Source: Paraburkholderia sp. (lineage in GTDB: Bacteria > Pseudomonadota > Gammaproteobacteria > Burkholderiales > Burkholderiaceae). From it: a DNA stretch of 42,703 nucleotides. Below are positions 1 to 9,032 of the stretch, one piece after another. The position numbers and the translations under genes were made by a program. The notes below the pieces were generated by a model, which was not told the DNA's origin, made no database searches, and worked only from the letters and a program-made list of their open reading frames with translations. Location of the stretch: contig JAITTX010000007.1 of assembly GCA_031286755.1 (NCBI GenBank), forward strand, positions 1 through 42,703, read 5' to 3'. Numbering within the stretch: position 1 is the stretch's first letter; the number at the start of each line of letters is the position of its first letter.

Positions 1-1461
1 TGCGTGGAGATGCTCAACGCGGCCAATCTCTCGTTCGCGCTGTGTCCGCTCCTGAGCGACGGCGCGATCGAGGCGCTCCTCACGGCGGGCAGCGAGGAGC
101 AGAAGCAGCGCTACGTGCCGAAGCTCATCTCGGGCGAGTGGACCGGCACGATGAACCTCACCGAGCCGCAGGCCGGTTCCGATCTCGCGGCCGTGCGCAC
201 GCGCGCCGAGCCGCAGGCCGACGGCACCTACAAGCTGTTCGGCACCAAGATATTCATCACGTGGGGCGAGCACGACATGGCGGAGAACATCGTCCATCTC
301 GTGCTTGCGCGCACGCCGAGCGCGCCCGAAGGCGTGAAGGGCATCTCGCTCTTCATCGTGCCGAAGTTTCTCGTCAACGACGATGGCTCGCCTGGCGCGC
401 GCAACGACGTGCATTGCGTCTCCATCGAACACAAGCTCGGCATCAAGGCGAGCCCGACGGCCGTGCTGCAATACGGCGATCACGGCGGCGCGGTGGGGCA
501 GTTGATCGGCGAGGAAAATCGCGGCCTCGAGTACATGTTCATCATGATGAACGCGGCGCGTTTCGCCGTGGGCATGCAAGGCGTGGCGATCTCGGAGCGC
601 GCGTATCAGAAGGCGGCCGCATATGCGAAGGAGCGCGTGCAGAGCCGCCCGGTGGACGGTTCCGCCAAAGCGGCCGTCACGATCATTCACCACCCCGACG
701 TGCGCCGCATGCTCTCGACCATGCGCGCGCTCACCGAGGCCGCGCGTGCGCTCGCGTATGTCGCGGCGGGGGAGAGCGACCGCGCGCATCGGCATCCGGA
801 CGAGGCGGTGCGTGCCGGGCATCAGGCGCGCTACGAATACCTCGTGCCGATCGTGAAGGGCTGGAGCACGGAGCTTGCCATCGACGTGGCGAGCCTCGGC
901 GTGCAGGTGCATGGCGGCATGGGCTTCATCGAGGAAACGGGCGCGGCGCAGTTCTATCGCGACGCGCGCATCCTCGCGATCTACGAGGGCACCACCGCCA
1001 TCCAGGCCAACGACCTCATCGGCCGCAAGACGCTGCGCGACGGCGGCGCGGTGGCGCAGGCGCTCATCGGCGAGATCGGGCTGACCGTCGCACAACTCGG
1101 CGCGCATGAAGGTGCCGCATTCAAGTCGATGGCGAAGCATCTGGCGCTCGGCCAGCAAGCGCTGGCTTCGGCGGTGGGCTTCGTGCTCGCCAACGCGAAG
1201 CGCGACCCGAACGCGGTCTTCGCGGGCAGCGTGCCGTATCTGAAGCTCGCGGGCATCGTGCTGGGCGGCTGGCAGATGGCGCGCGCGATGCTCGCGTCGC
1301 AGCGATTGATGCAGGACGATCCGAAGTTCCACGGCGCGAAGCTCGCGACGGCGCAGTGCTTTGCGGAGCATGTGCTGCCGCAGGCCGTGGCGCTCGAAGC
1401 CGCGATCGTCAGCGCGAACAGCGCCGAGGGCATGCTGGCGCTAGCCGAGGATCAGTTCTGA
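1..1461 (+). CDS. Acyl-CoA dehydrogenase, C-terminal part (5' end outside window)
   Basis: FAD-dependent acyl-CoA dehydrogenase that would oxidise an acyl-CoA thioester to the enoyl-CoA. The reading frame is open from the first base, so the start lies upstream and about 487 codons are visible. Visible motifs are the flavin-binding signature NLTEPQAGSDLAAVRT, the second signature QVHGGMGFIEETGAAQFYRD, and IYEGTT, whose Glu is the usual catalytic base. After the core there is a C-terminal extension of about 130 residues (from GEIGLTVAQL on), as in the roughly 600-residue subfamily that includes DmdC-like 3-methylmercaptopropionyl-CoA dehydrogenases. The substrate cannot be told from sequence alone. 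It ends convergently with dadA, with a hairpin between them. Family is sure; substrate is unknown. Confidence 0.93.
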   Translation, partial: CVEMLNAANLSFALCPLLSDGAIEALLTAGSEEQKQRYVPKLISGEWTGTMNLTEPQAGSDLAAVRTRAEPQADGTYKLFGTKIFITWGEHDMAENIVHLVLARTPSAPEGVKGISLFIVPKFLVNDDGSPGARNDVHCVSIEHKLGIKASPTAVLQYGDHGGAVGQLIGEENRGLEYMFIMMNAARFAVGMQGVAISERAYQKAAAYAKERVQSRPVDGSAKAAVTIIHHPDVRRMLSTMRALTEAARALAYVAAGESDRAHRHPDEAVRAGHQARYEYLVPIVKGWSTELAIDVASLGVQVHGGMGFIEETGAAQFYRDARILAIYEGTTAIQANDLIGRKTLRDGGAVAQALIGEIGLTVAQLGAHEGAAFKSMAKHLALGQQALASAVGFVLANAKRDPNAVFAGSVPYLKLAGIVLGGWQMARAMLASQRLMQDDPKFHGAKLATAQCFAEHVLPQAVALEAAIVSANSAEGMLALAEDQF

Positions 1462-1511
1462 TGAGGCGAATGCCGGGAGTGGGTGCCCGGACATCAGCGC
1501 GGCCGAAACGA

Positions 1512-1538
1512 AATACGGCGCCACGAAGGCGCCGTATT
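1512..1538. terminator. Bidirectional hairpin terminator between convergent genes
   Basis: A perfect 11-bp inverted repeat (AATACGGCGCC / GGCGCCGTATT) with a 5-nt loop sits between the acyl-CoA dehydrogenase stop and the dadA stop. There is no strong U-tract on either side, so it may work as a weak terminator or as an mRNA 3'-end stabiliser. Confidence 0.6.
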
Positions 1539-1563
1539 CACACGTGCAGCAGGGGAGGACGCG

Positions 1564-2850
1564 TTACGCGTAAGCCGGGCGATGCGCGCCTTGCGTCTCG
1601 CCGAGATAGCGATAAACCGAGAGATCGTCGGCCTTGATCGCGGGCTGCTTGCCCGAGATGAGGTCGGCGAGCAACTGGCCCGAGCCGCACGACATGGTCC
1701 AGCCGAGCGTGCCGTGCCCCGTGTTCAGGAACAGGTTCGAGAACGGCGTGCGGCCCACCACCGGCGTGCCGTCCGGTGTCATCGGGCGCAGGCCGGTCCA
1801 GAAGGTGGCCTGCGAGGTGTCGCCACCGCCCGGGAACAGGTCGTTCACGCACATTTCGAGTGTTTCGCGGCGGGCCTGCTTGAGCGTCTTGTCGTAGCCC
1901 ACGATCTCGGCCATGCCACCCACGCGGATGCGGTCGTCGAAACGCGTGATCGCGATCTTGTAGGTCTCGTCGAGCACGGTGGAAACCGGCGCGGCGCCCG
2001 CGTTGACGATGGGCGCCGTGATCGAGTAGCCCTTGAGCGGGTAGACCGGAATCTTCACGAGGCCGGCCAGCATCTTCGTGGAGAACGAGCCGAGCGCGAC
2101 CACGTACGAATCCGCGCGCACGAGCTCGCCGCCGCACTGCACGCCCGCGATGCGCTCGCCTTGCACGGCGAGGCCGTCGATCGGCGTGTTGTAGCGGAAC
2201 TTGACGCCCAGTTCCTCGGCCATTTTGGCGAGGCGCGTGGTGAAGAGCTGGCAGTCGCCAGTTTCGTCGCCGGGCAGGCGCAGGCCACCCGTGAGCTTGT
2301 GCGAGACCGCGGCGAGCGCCGGTTCCGCGCGGCCGAGTTCGGCGGCGGTGAGCAGCTCGTACGGAACGTTCGCTTCCTTGAGCACGGCGATGTCTTTCGC
2401 CGCGCCGTCGAATTGCTGCTGGGTGCGGAACACTTGCAGCGTGCCGCCCGTGCGGCCTTCGTACTGGATGCCGGTGTCGGCGCGCAGCGCCTGCAGGCAA
2501 TCGCGGCTGTATTCGGCGAGGCGCACCATGCGGCCCTTGTTGAGCGCGTAGCGCTCGGTCGTGCAGTTCTGCAGCATCTGCCACATCCACTGCAACTGGA
2601 ACTTCGTGCCGTCGAGGCGGATGGCGAGCGGCGCGTGCTTTTCGAACATCCACTTGATGGCTTTGAGCGGCACGCCGGGCGCGGCCCACGGCGCGGCGTA
2701 ACCCGGCGAGATCTGGCCGGCGTTCGCAAAACTGGTTTCGAGCGCGGGACCGGACTCGCGGTCGATCACCGTCACCTCGTGGCCCGCGCGGGCAAGATAC
2801 CAGGCGCTGGCGACCCCGACCACACCACTGCCCAACACGACGACTCGCAT
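1564..2850 (-). CDS. dadA: D-amino acid dehydrogenase, small subunit
   Basis: FAD flavoprotein that oxidises D-amino acids (classically D-alanine) to the 2-oxo acid plus ammonia and passes electrons to the respiratory chain; it acts in L-/D-alanine catabolism. The N-terminus [20 protein letters not shown] is a Rossmann dinucleotide fold with GxGxxG. The family's C-terminal region around [17 protein letters not shown] is present, as is [16 protein letters not shown] chose the ATG at 2850 because GGAG lies 8 nt upstream, and 428 residues is the family's usual length; an in-frame ATG at 2862 would overlap that ribosome-binding site. It is divergent from an Lrp-type regulator, which fits control by alanine or leucine through that regulator (inference). 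No alanine racemase gene follows it here. Confidence 0.95.
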   Translation of the reverse strand: MRVVVLGSGVVGVASAWYLARAGHEVTVIDRESGPALETSFANAGQISPGYAAPWAAPGVPLKAIKWMFEKHAPLAIRLDGTKFQLQWMWQMLQNCTTERYALNKGRMVRLAEYSRDCLQALRADTGIQYEGRTGGTLQVFRTQQQFDGAAKDIAVLKEANVPYELLTAAELGRAEPALAAVSHKLTGGLRLPGDETGDCQLFTTRLAKMAEELGVKFRYNTPIDGLAVQGERIAGVQCGGELVRADSYVVALGSFSTKMLAGLVKIPVYPLKGYSITAPIVNAGAAPVSTVLDETYKIAITRFDDRIRVGGMAEIVGYDKTLKQARRETLEMCVNDLFPGGGDTSQATFWTGLRPMTPDGTPVVGRTPFSNLFLNTGHGTLGWTMSCGSGQLLADLISGKQPAIKADDLSVYRYLGETQGAHRPAYA

Positions 2851-3028
2851 AGCCTGCTCCATATAGATTTGTTGAGGCTACGCCGCGCTGCCGTGGTCTG
2901 ATGAACCCGTCTCGGGGGTGTTCAGTGCCAAAGACATGAAAAATCGGATATAGCCAGTAATATCGACTATGCTATTGTTCTATGACTAGATTTTGTTATC
3001 GTATTTCTCAGATTTTCAGGAAAAAAGC
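2851..3028. promoter_or_regulatory. Divergent dadA / lrp control region
   Basis: This 178-bp gap between divergent starts is clearly more AT-rich at its right end (about 2935-3015), with several TAT/ATA steps such as ATATAGCCAGTAATAT and TATGCTATTG. Lrp-family proteins bind such degenerate AT-rich sites, so it is the natural operator for both genes. I could not fix a convincing -35/-10 pair. Confidence 0.4.
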
Positions 3029-3517
3029 ATGAGAACGCAGCGTCAGCCGGTCCGCGCGCTGGACCGGCTCGATCACCGGATCCTGAAGCTGCTCCAGGAG
3101 GACGGCCGCATGGCCATGAAGGACCTCGCGGAGCAGGTCGGGCTCTCCGTCACGCCTTGCATCGAGCGGGTCAAGCGCATGGAGCGCGATGGGGTTATCA
3201 CCGGCTACTACGCACGCGTGAATCCCAATGTGCTGGGCGCGGCGCTGCTGGTGTTCGTGGAGATCACGCTCGACCACAAGAGCGGCAACATGTTCGACCA
3301 GTTCCGCCGCGAGGTGAAGAAGATTCCCGAAGTGCTCGAATGCCATCTGGTCTCGGGCGATTTCGACTACCTGATCAAGGCGCGCATCGGCGAAATGGCC
3401 GACTACCGCAAGCTGCTGGGCGACATCCTGTTGCAACTGCCGGGCGCGGTGCAGTCGAAGAGCTATGTGGTGATGGAGGAAATCAAGGAGACCCTGACGA
3501 TCGCGGTGGGCGAGTAG
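3029..3517 (+). CDS. lrp: Lrp/AsnC-family transcriptional regulator
   Basis: Feast/famine regulator of 162 residues: an N-terminal winged helix-turn-helix (about residues 12-60, LDRLDHRILKLLQEDGR then DLAEQVGLSVTPCIERVKR) joined to a RAM/Lrp effector-binding domain (about 70-150, containing LVSGDFDYLIKA). It binds DNA as an oligomer with an amino acid effector. The start at 3029 is preferred over an in-frame codon at 2993 because AGGA lies about 9 nt upstream and family members begin near MRTQRQ. It is divergent from dadA, the arrangement of DadR/Lrp-type activators of alanine catabolism. Close similarity to global Lrp makes a wider regulon possible; dadA is the best supported target. Confidence 0.9.
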   Translation: MRTQRQPVRALDRLDHRILKLLQEDGRMAMKDLAEQVGLSVTPCIERVKRMERDGVITGYYARVNPNVLGAALLVFVEITLDHKSGNMFDQFRREVKKIPEVLECHLVSGDFDYLIKARIGEMADYRKLLGDILLQLPGAVQSKSYVVMEEIKETLTIAVGE

Positions 3518-3569
3518 CGACGCGGCGGCATCCGGTGCGCGCCCGAAGGCGCCCTGTTTTTCCCGCTCG

Positions 3570-3617
3570 ACAAAGCGTCTCGATACTGTATATTTATACA
3601 GTATCGAGACGCTTTGT
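3570..3617. repeat. 23-bp perfect inverted repeat with 2-nt centre
   Basis: Left arm 3570-3592 and right arm 3595-3617 are exact reverse complements, separated by TT. The arms begin ACAAAGCGTCTCG and run into the LexA-like core. No U-tract follows, so it is not a standard terminator, although in RNA it would form a very stable hairpin after the lrp gene. The length, well beyond a normal LexA box, is unusual. Confidence 0.9.
3584..3603. promoter_or_regulatory. LexA (SOS) box, near-consensus
   Basis: The core CTGTATATTTATACAG at 3586-3601 has the CTG-N10-CAG form, with TA flanks on both sides as in the strongest E. coli SOS boxes, whose consensus is TACTG(TA)5CAGTA. It lies 25 bp before the proposed GTG start of the radical SAM gene, where bound LexA would block transcription. 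That the gene is DNA-damage inducible is inferred. Confidence 0.75.
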
Positions 3618-3628
3618 TGCTTTGCGCC

Positions 3629-4807
3629 GTGAAAGAACTGGACCCCGACCACACTTCCGAGACCTGGTACCCCGTTGCTCCGCCCACGCCGCGCAAGGGG
3701 CGTGGTGCTGTCACGAACCTGCAGGGGCGCTACGAGGTCGATCAGCGCGAGGCCTTTGACGATGGCTGGCAGCATGCGCAGCCGGGCGAGGGTGCGGTCG
3801 GGCGCGCTGGTGATGGCGGCGGCGATCTTGCCGGAGAAGAAACGCCCGCCTTGCGCACCCAGGTCTTCGAGGAACGCGCAAAGAGCATTCTCACGCGCAA
3901 CCAGTCGCCCGATATCCCGTTCAACGTTTCGCTCAATCCGTATCGCGGCTGCGAGCATGGCTGCATCTACTGCTTCGCGCGGCCCACGCACAGCTATCTC
4001 GGGCTCTCGCCGGGGCTCGATTTCGAGAGCCGCATTTACGCGAAGATCAACGCGCCCGAGCTGCTCGCGCGCGAAATCACGAAGCCCGCTTACGAGCCGG
4101 AGCCCATCGCGCTAGGCGTGAGCACGGATGCCTGGCAGCCCGTCGAGCGCGACTTGCGCATCACGCGCCGCGTGATCGAAGTGCTGAGCGAGCGCCAGCA
4201 TCCGTTCGCGGCCATCACGAAGTCCTCGCTGATCGAGCGCGATCTCGATCTGCTCGCGCCCATGGCGCAACGCCAGCAATTCATGGCCGCGATCACGATC
4301 ACCACGCTCGACGCCGATCTCGCACGCACGCTTGAGCCGCGCGCCGCCACACCCGCACGGCGGCTGCGCACGATCCGCACGCTTGCGCAGGCGGGCATTA
4401 CTGTAGGGGTGAGCATCGCGCCCGTGATTCCATTCGTCACCGAGCCGGACATGGAGCGTGTGCTCGAAGCCTGCGCCGAGGCGGGCGCGACGAACGCGAG
4501 CTATATCGTGTTGCGTCTGCCGTGGGAGGTGGCGCCGCTCTTTCAGGGCTGGCTCGAGGCGCATTTCCCGCAACGCGCGGCGCGGGTGATGAGCCGCGTG
4601 CGCGACATGCGCGGCGGCAAGGATTACGACTCGGCGTTCTCGCAGCGCATGAAGGGCACCGGGCTCTGGGCCGACCTGCTCAAACAGCGCTTTCACAACG
4701 CCGTGAAGCGGCTTGGGTTGAACGAGCGACGTCACGGCATTCTGGACATGTCGGCGTTCGCGCGTGCGAAGACGGTGCGCGAGAAGCCTCAGCTCGATTT
4801 GTTCTAG
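3629..4807 (+). CDS. PA0069-family (SplB-like) radical SAM protein
   Basis: Radical S-adenosylmethionine enzyme related to spore photoproduct lyase. It carries the cluster motif CEHGCIYC (Cx3Cx2C) within NPYRGCEHGCIYCFARPTHS, which binds a [4Fe-4S] cluster, and ends with KPQLDLF. The family core starts at KGRGAVTNLQGRYE, about 30 residues in. The start is uncertain: I use GTG at 3629; a TTG at 3614 would lie inside the upstream inverted repeat, and neither has a clear ribosome-binding site. The real substrate of this family is not established. The LexA box directly upstream suggests a DNA-damage role, in keeping with its kinship to the thymine-dimer repair enzyme SplB (inference). Confidence 0.88.
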   Translation: MKELDPDHTSETWYPVAPPTPRKGRGAVTNLQGRYEVDQREAFDDGWQHAQPGEGAVGRAGDGGGDLAGEETPALRTQVFEERAKSILTRNQSPDIPFNVSLNPYRGCEHGCIYCFARPTHSYLGLSPGLDFESRIYAKINAPELLAREITKPAYEPEPIALGVSTDAWQPVERDLRITRRVIEVLSERQHPFAAITKSSLIERDLDLLAPMAQRQQFMAAITITTLDADLARTLEPRAATPARRLRTIRTLAQAGITVGVSIAPVIPFVTEPDMERVLEACAEAGATNASYIVLRLPWEVAPLFQGWLEAHFPQRAARVMSRVRDMRGGKDYDSAFSQRMKGTGLWADLLKQRFHNAVKRLGLNERRHGILDMSAFARAKTVREKPQLDLF

Positions 4808-4832
4808 CGTGCCGCGGCGGCCACTGCTACTG

Positions 4833-5303
4833 CTACTGGGAAATCGCCCTGGCCGCCTCGACCTGCGATTCGAAGTACGTCTGGAACGACAGGGCAAGGC
4901 CCGTCATCAGCAAAAACGCGCCAATCAGCAGCGAGAAGATCACCACGAAGATCACGGTCCAGCCCGAGCGGCTCGCGCGGCGGCCCGCGAAGGCCGCATT
5001 GAATTGCGCGTCCCATTTTGCGTCCGGGCGCAGCCCATAGACGATGGCGGCGAGAAACGCCGAAAGCACGGACACAGCGCCGATCACGGCGAGCGCCCAG
5101 CCGGGTATCGACGCGCGCTGGGTGGCCACGAGCAGGAGCACGCCGGGAATGCCGAGCAGCGTGCCGGCGATATGGGCCCAGCCCCATACGTCGCGGAATC
5201 CATATAGATAGAAGCGGTGCGCGCCGAGACTGCCGAACAGGAAGGCGAGCGCGGCAGTGAGCGTCTTGGAGCGAAAGCGTGCGGGATTCTTTTGATTGGA
5301 CAT
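4833..5303 (-). CDS. TM2-domain integral membrane protein
   Basis: Small inner-membrane protein of 156 residues with unknown function. The start MSNQKNPARF is followed by a hydrophobic stretch with the TM2-domain hallmark GSLGAHRFYLYGF (about residues 22-34), then hydrophobic segments around GTLLGIPGVLLLVAT, WALAVIGAVSVLSAFLAAIV and VIFVVIFSLLIGAFLLMTGL, giving about four or five membrane spans. A basic cytoplasmic stretch (AFAGRRASRSG) precedes the last one. A longer reading frame to 5417 exists, but its extra N-terminus is Arg-rich and looks non-coding. It converges with the radical SAM gene (25-bp gap) and has no partner gene that hints at a task. Confidence 0.75.
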   Translation of the reverse strand: MSNQKNPARFRSKTLTAALAFLFGSLGAHRFYLYGFRDVWGWAHIAGTLLGIPGVLLLVATQRASIPGWALAVIGAVSVLSAFLAAIVYGLRPDAKWDAQFNAAFAGRRASRSGWTVIFVVIFSLLIGAFLLMTGLALSFQTYFESQVEAARAISQ

Positions 5304-5494
5304 GGGCAGACGGATTGGATGGCTGCGCGTTGACTGTGCAATAACCGGCGCGATGACTGCGCCGCGCGGGCGCGCGCGGATGCGGGCCGCCGGCCATTGT
5401 ACGTGGCGCGCGCGCACACAAGCAGATGTTGCCGCTTATGCCGGGAAATGCCCGAAAGCGGAGCGCGCGAGCGCGGCGGCCGCGCGTGCCGCAA

Positions 5495-6631
5495 TCAGGG
5501 TTTCGCGTAGGTCACGCGATAGATCGCGCCTGCGTAGTCGTCGCTGATGAGAAGCGACCCGTCGGGCAGCGGCAGGACATCGGCGGGGCGGCCCCACTCG
5601 GTTTCATCAGCATTGAGCCAGCCCTGAGCGAAGACTTCCTGATGGGCGTTCGCGCCGTCGGCGCCGGCGCTCACGCGCACCACACGATAGCCCACCTTCT
5701 TGCTGCGGTTCCAGGAGCCGTGCTCGGCGATGAAGATGCTGTTGCGATACCCGGCCGGGAACATCGTCCCTGTATAGAAGCGCATGCCCAGCGCCGCCAC
5801 GTGCGCGCCGAGCTTCGCGACGGGCGGCGTGAAGCTACTGCACGGATGGCCCGCGCCGAATTCCGGATCGGCCACGTTGCCGCCGTGGCAGTAGGGAAAG
5901 CCGAAGTCGAGGCCCACGCGCGCCAGTCGGTTGAGCTTGTCGTCGGGGATGTCGTCGCCCATCAGGTCGCGGCCGTTGTCGGTGAACCACAGTTCGTGCG
6001 TTTGCGGATGCCACGCGAAGCCCACCGTATTGCGCACGCCGCGTGCGATGGTTTCGTAGTGCGTGCCGTCCGGATTCATTCTGCCGATCATCGCGTAATG
6101 GTCGCGTTGCGGGTCGTTTGGGGGCAGGCAGACATTGCAGGGCGCGCCCTGCGGAACATAGAGCTTGCCGTCCGGGCCGAAGGCGATGAACTTCCAGCCG
6201 TGGTGGCGCTCGCTGGGCAGCGCATCGGTCACGATGACGGGTTTGGGCGGATCGTCGAGATGCGTGTCGATGGCGTCGAGCCTCACGATCTTCGAGACCG
6301 CCGAAACATAGAGCGCGCCGTCGTGCCAGGCCACGCCCACCGGCATCGTGAGCCCGGAGGCGACCACGTGGCGCTTGATAGCCTTGCCGTCGCGCAACTC
6401 GAGCGCGTAGACGCGGCCTTCCATGCTGCCCACGTAAAGCGTGCCGGCGGGCGAAAGCGTCATTTCGCGCGCGCCGGGCACGTCGTCGGCAAGCACTTCG
6501 ATGTGAAAGCCGGCCGGCAGCCGGATGCGCTCGATGGGCGGCGCGGCTTGCGCGAGCGGTGCGCCCAGAACGGCGAGAAGCAGGGCGGAGCGCGCGAGCC
6601 GCGCGCAATATCGTCGTAAAATGCGCGGCAC
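5495..6631 (-). CDS. Sorbosone dehydrogenase / PQQ-type sugar dehydrogenase family protein, secreted
   Basis: Predicted periplasmic beta-propeller oxidoreductase of the soluble glucose/sorbosone dehydrogenase family, about 378 residues. With the GTG start at 6631 it begins with two basic clusters and a hydrophobic run (LARSALLLAVLGAPLAQA), a plausible Sec signal. Propeller motifs visible are LSPAGTLYVGSMEGRVYAL, HHGWKFIAFGPDGKLYV, RNTVGFAWHPQTHELWFTDN and GLDFGFPYCHGG. No enzymatic substrate can be read from the sequence, and no PQQ synthesis genes are nearby. The frame is open to an ATG at 6868, but that 79-residue extension is Arg/His/Pro-rich and would bury the signal peptide. No clear ribosome-binding site supports any start. 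Confidence 0.82.
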   Translation of the reverse strand: MPRILRRYCARLARSALLLAVLGAPLAQAAPPIERIRLPAGFHIEVLADDVPGAREMTLSPAGTLYVGSMEGRVYALELRDGKAIKRHVVASGLTMPVGVAWHDGALYVSAVSKIVRLDAIDTHLDDPPKPVIVTDALPSERHHGWKFIAFGPDGKLYVPQGAPCNVCLPPNDPQRDHYAMIGRMNPDGTHYETIARGVRNTVGFAWHPQTHELWFTDNGRDLMGDDIPDDKLNRLARVGLDFGFPYCHGGNVADPEFGAGHPCSSFTPPVAKLGAHVAALGMRFYTGTMFPAGYRNSIFIAEHGSWNRSKKVGYRVVRVSAGADGANAHQEVFAQGWLNADETEWGRPADVLPLPDGSLLISDDYAGAIYRVTYAKP

Positions 6632-7008
6632 CGGGCGTGTGCGCAGCGCGGGCGAATCGCCATGGCCAGGGCTGCGTCGATGAGGGGCCGGATCCGCGGT
6701 GTGCGCGGGCGGGTGCGCGTTGTCGTGCCGCCACAAGCGCATGAGGCGCCCGATGCGCGTGATTGCCGGGCGGGAGTAGCGCGCGCAAATCCACGCCCGC
6801 AGCCGCTTCGGCGCTTGTGCGAAGCCCTGTCCGTCATGCCCGTCAGACGCCGATCGTTTGCCGTTCATCGCCGCTTCTCCACGATGGTCACCGCAGTTTC
6901 CGCGCGCTTTCCACCCAGTTTCCGGTTAAGTGTTTGTTATGCCATTGGTTTCGGGCTATAATCGCATGTTTCAGTAGTCCCGAACCCCCGGTTTTCAAGG
7001 ATTCTAGT
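6632..7008. other. Intergenic region with the rpsP promoter
   Basis: This 377-bp gap separates the sorbosone-dehydrogenase-like gene from rpsP. The left two thirds is GC-rich with only random-looking reading frames; the right third (about 6895-7008) turns AT-rich and holds the rpsP promoter and leader. I see no RNA gene in it. Confidence 0.5.
6934..6962 (+). promoter_or_regulatory. Sigma-70 promoter of the rpsP operon
   Basis: TTGTTA (6934-6939) and a perfect TATAAT (6957-6962) are 17 bp apart. Transcription would start near 6969, about 40 nt before the rpsP ATG. This is the best -35/-10 pair in the window and suits a ribosomal protein operon. Confidence 0.75.
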
Positions 7009-7272
7009 ATGGTCATCATCCGTCTGGCACGCGGCGGCTCGAAGAAGCGCCCGTTCTACAACATCGTCGCAACCGATTCGCGCAACCGTCGCGACGGCCG
7101 TTTCATCGAGCGCGTGGGCTTCTACAACCCGGTCGCCACCAAGGGTGAAACCCTCCGTATCGCGCAAGATCGCGTGACGTACTGGCAAGAAAACGGCGCG
7201 CAAATGTCGCCGGCCGTCGAGCGTCTCGTGAAGGAAGCGCAAAAGGCTGCTGCCGCTCAACCGGCTGCTTAA
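7009..7272 (+). CDS. rpsP: 30S ribosomal protein S16
   Basis: Small-subunit ribosomal protein, 87 residues, that binds 16S rRNA early in 30S assembly. [20 protein letters not shown] is the family's N-terminal signature, followed by [15 protein letters not shown]. The ATG at 7009 gives the usual length; the frame upstream to 6763 runs through the promoter and is not coding. It is the first gene of the conserved rpsP-rimM-trmD-rplS operon. Confidence 0.98.
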   Translation: MVIIRLARGGSKKRPFYNIVATDSRNRRDGRFIERVGFYNPVATKGETLRIAQDRVTYWQENGAQMSPAVERLVKEAQKAAAAQPAA

Positions 7273-7346
7273 GTCTTATATGTTTTACCCGCGTGCGCGC
7301 AGCGTGAGCCGCGTGTACGAGTTCAAGCTGGCTGCGAGGTTTGCCC

Positions 7347-8069
7347 ATGCCCGTGCATGACGAAGCAAAAGCGGACAAGGGTGCTGCTGCCGCAGCGGGC
7401 GATGTGCAGCGCAAGGCGCCTTCGTTCGGCGCGTTCGTGCGCAAGCCTGCGGTGCGCGCGCAAGCGCGCGATGACGCGCCTGAAGCGGTTGGCGCGGCCG
7501 AAGGCCTGCGCCCCGAAACGCCGGCGAGCTGGCCAGCCGACGCAGTCGAAGTCGGCGCCGTGCTCGATGCCTATGGCCTGAAGGGCGGGCTGAAAATCGC
7601 CCCGCACGCGCAAGGCGGCAAGGCACTCATCGCGGCAAAGCGCTGGTGGCTCCTGAAGGGCCGCGAGCACCCGGAGCGTCATTCCGCGGTGCGCGTGAGC
7701 GCCAAGGTCCACGGCGACAGCGTGGTCGGGCAACTGGGCGGTGTCGCCGATCGCGACGCTGCGCTGCGGTTGCGCGGCGCGCGCATCTACGTGAGCCGCG
7801 CGGACTTCCCCGCGACCGAAGCCGACGAGTATTACTGGGTCGACCTCATGGGTCTCGATGTCGCCAACGAGGCGGGCGTCGAGCTCGGCAAGGTCGCCGA
7901 CCTGATCGACAACGGCGCGCAGTCGGTGTTGCGCGTCGAGTACCCGTCGACAAGCAAGGACGGCAAGCCCGCCACCGGCGAGCGGCTGATCCCGTTCGTC
8001 GGCGTGTTTATCAAGACGGTGGACCTGGCGGCGAAGCGCATCGTCGTCGACTGGGAAGCCGATTACTGA
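7347..8069 (+). CDS. rimM: Ribosome maturation factor RimM
   Basis: 30S maturation factor that binds S19 and helps process the head of the small subunit. It is 240 residues long, more than the roughly 170-180 typical elsewhere, because of an N-terminal extension of about 65 residues rich in Ala, Lys and Glu. The RimM N-domain starts at [18 protein letters not shown]; the C-terminal PRC-barrel begins at [11 protein letters not shown] and ends with [13 protein letters not shown]. The ATG at 7347 has GAGG 8 nt upstream. Second gene of the operon, 74 bp after rpsP. The extension resembles those I know from related Burkholderiaceae and has no assigned function. Confidence 0.96.
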   Translation: MPVHDEAKADKGAAAAAGDVQRKAPSFGAFVRKPAVRAQARDDAPEAVGAAEGLRPETPASWPADAVEVGAVLDAYGLKGGLKIAPHAQGGKALIAAKRWWLLKGREHPERHSAVRVSAKVHGDSVVGQLGGVADRDAALRLRGARIYVSRADFPATEADEYYWVDLMGLDVANEAGVELGKVADLIDNGAQSVLRVEYPSTSKDGKPATGERLIPFVGVFIKTVDLAAKRIVVDWEADY

Positions 8070-8103
8070 ACCTGCTGTGCTGATTCGCTGAACGGAGAGA
8101 GCG

Positions 8104-8871
8104 ATGCAGTTCGATGTCGTTACGCTCTTTCCCGAGATGTTCCGCGCGCTGACCGACTGGGGCATCACCAGCCGGGCGGCGAAACAGCAGCGTTACGCGT
8201 TGCGCACGTGGAATCCGCGCGATTTCACGACCGACAACTACCGCACCATCGACGATCGCCCCTATGGCGGCGGCCCCGGCATGGTCATGCTGGCCAAGCC
8301 GCTCGAAGCGGCGATCGGCGCGGCGAAGGCCGCGCAGGCGGAGCAGGGCGTGGCCAGTCCGCGCGTGCTGCTGATGTCGCCGCAAGGCAAGCCGCTCACG
8401 CACGAGCGCGTCGTGCAGTTTGCGCAGGAGCCCGGTTTCGTGCTGCTGTGCGGCCGCTACGAGGCGATCGACCAGCGTCTGGTCGACCGTTGCGTGGACG
8501 AGGAAGTGAGCGTCGGCGACTTCGTGCTCTCGGGCGGCGAATTGCCCGCGATGGCGCTGATGGATGCCGTGGTGCGGCTTCTGCCCGGTGTGCTGAACGA
8601 CGCGCAGTCGGCGGTGCAGGACAGTTTCGTGGACGGTCTGCTCGACTGCCCGCATTACACGCGGCCCGAGGAATACGACGGCGTGCGCGTGCCCGATGTG
8701 CTGCTCGGCGGCCATCATGCGGAAATCGAGCAATGGCGGCGCCGCGAGGCGCTGCGCAACACGTGGCACAAACGGCCCGATCTGATCGCCCGGGCCAGGA
8801 AGAACAAGATGCTGAGCCGTGCCGACGAGGCATGGCTCGCTAGTCTCGCGAAGGGCACGAACGAAGCGTAA
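8104..8871 (+). CDS. trmD: tRNA (guanine-N1-)-methyltransferase
   Basis: SPOUT-class enzyme that makes m1G37 next to the anticodon from S-adenosylmethionine, which prevents +1 frameshifting. At 255 residues it has the usual length. Trefoil-knot and cofactor motifs are clear: [42 protein letters not shown] and the C-terminal linker [25 protein letters not shown] ribosome-binding site precedes the ATG. Third gene of the rpsP operon, 34 bp behind rimM. Confidence 0.98.
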   Translation: MQFDVVTLFPEMFRALTDWGITSRAAKQQRYALRTWNPRDFTTDNYRTIDDRPYGGGPGMVMLAKPLEAAIGAAKAAQAEQGVASPRVLLMSPQGKPLTHERVVQFAQEPGFVLLCGRYEAIDQRLVDRCVDEEVSVGDFVLSGGELPAMALMDAVVRLLPGVLNDAQSAVQDSFVDGLLDCPHYTRPEEYDGVRVPDVLLGGHHAEIEQWRRREALRNTWHKRPDLIARARKNKMLSRADEAWLASLAKGTNEA

Positions 8872-9032
8872 GGCTACGGGCGGGTGCAACACGGGGCGTC
8901 AAAGGCGGTGCCGCTTCATGCGTGAACGGTGCCAGTTGTGAATCCATCCTCTATCGGGGCCGTAGTTGCTGGAAACGTTTTCGAACGCCAGCGCAGGTAC
9001 GAACGCCGACAAGATGGCTTACGGAGTCAGTG

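Noticed and set aside
3614..3628. TTG start for the radical SAM protein
   Set aside because: It lies inside the inverted repeat and has no ribosome-binding site; the GTG at 3629 is at least outside it, though the true start remains open.
5495..6868. Longer sorbosone-dehydrogenase-like protein from ATG 6868
   Set aside because: The extension is Arg/His/Pro-rich and would place a good signal peptide 80 residues inside the protein.
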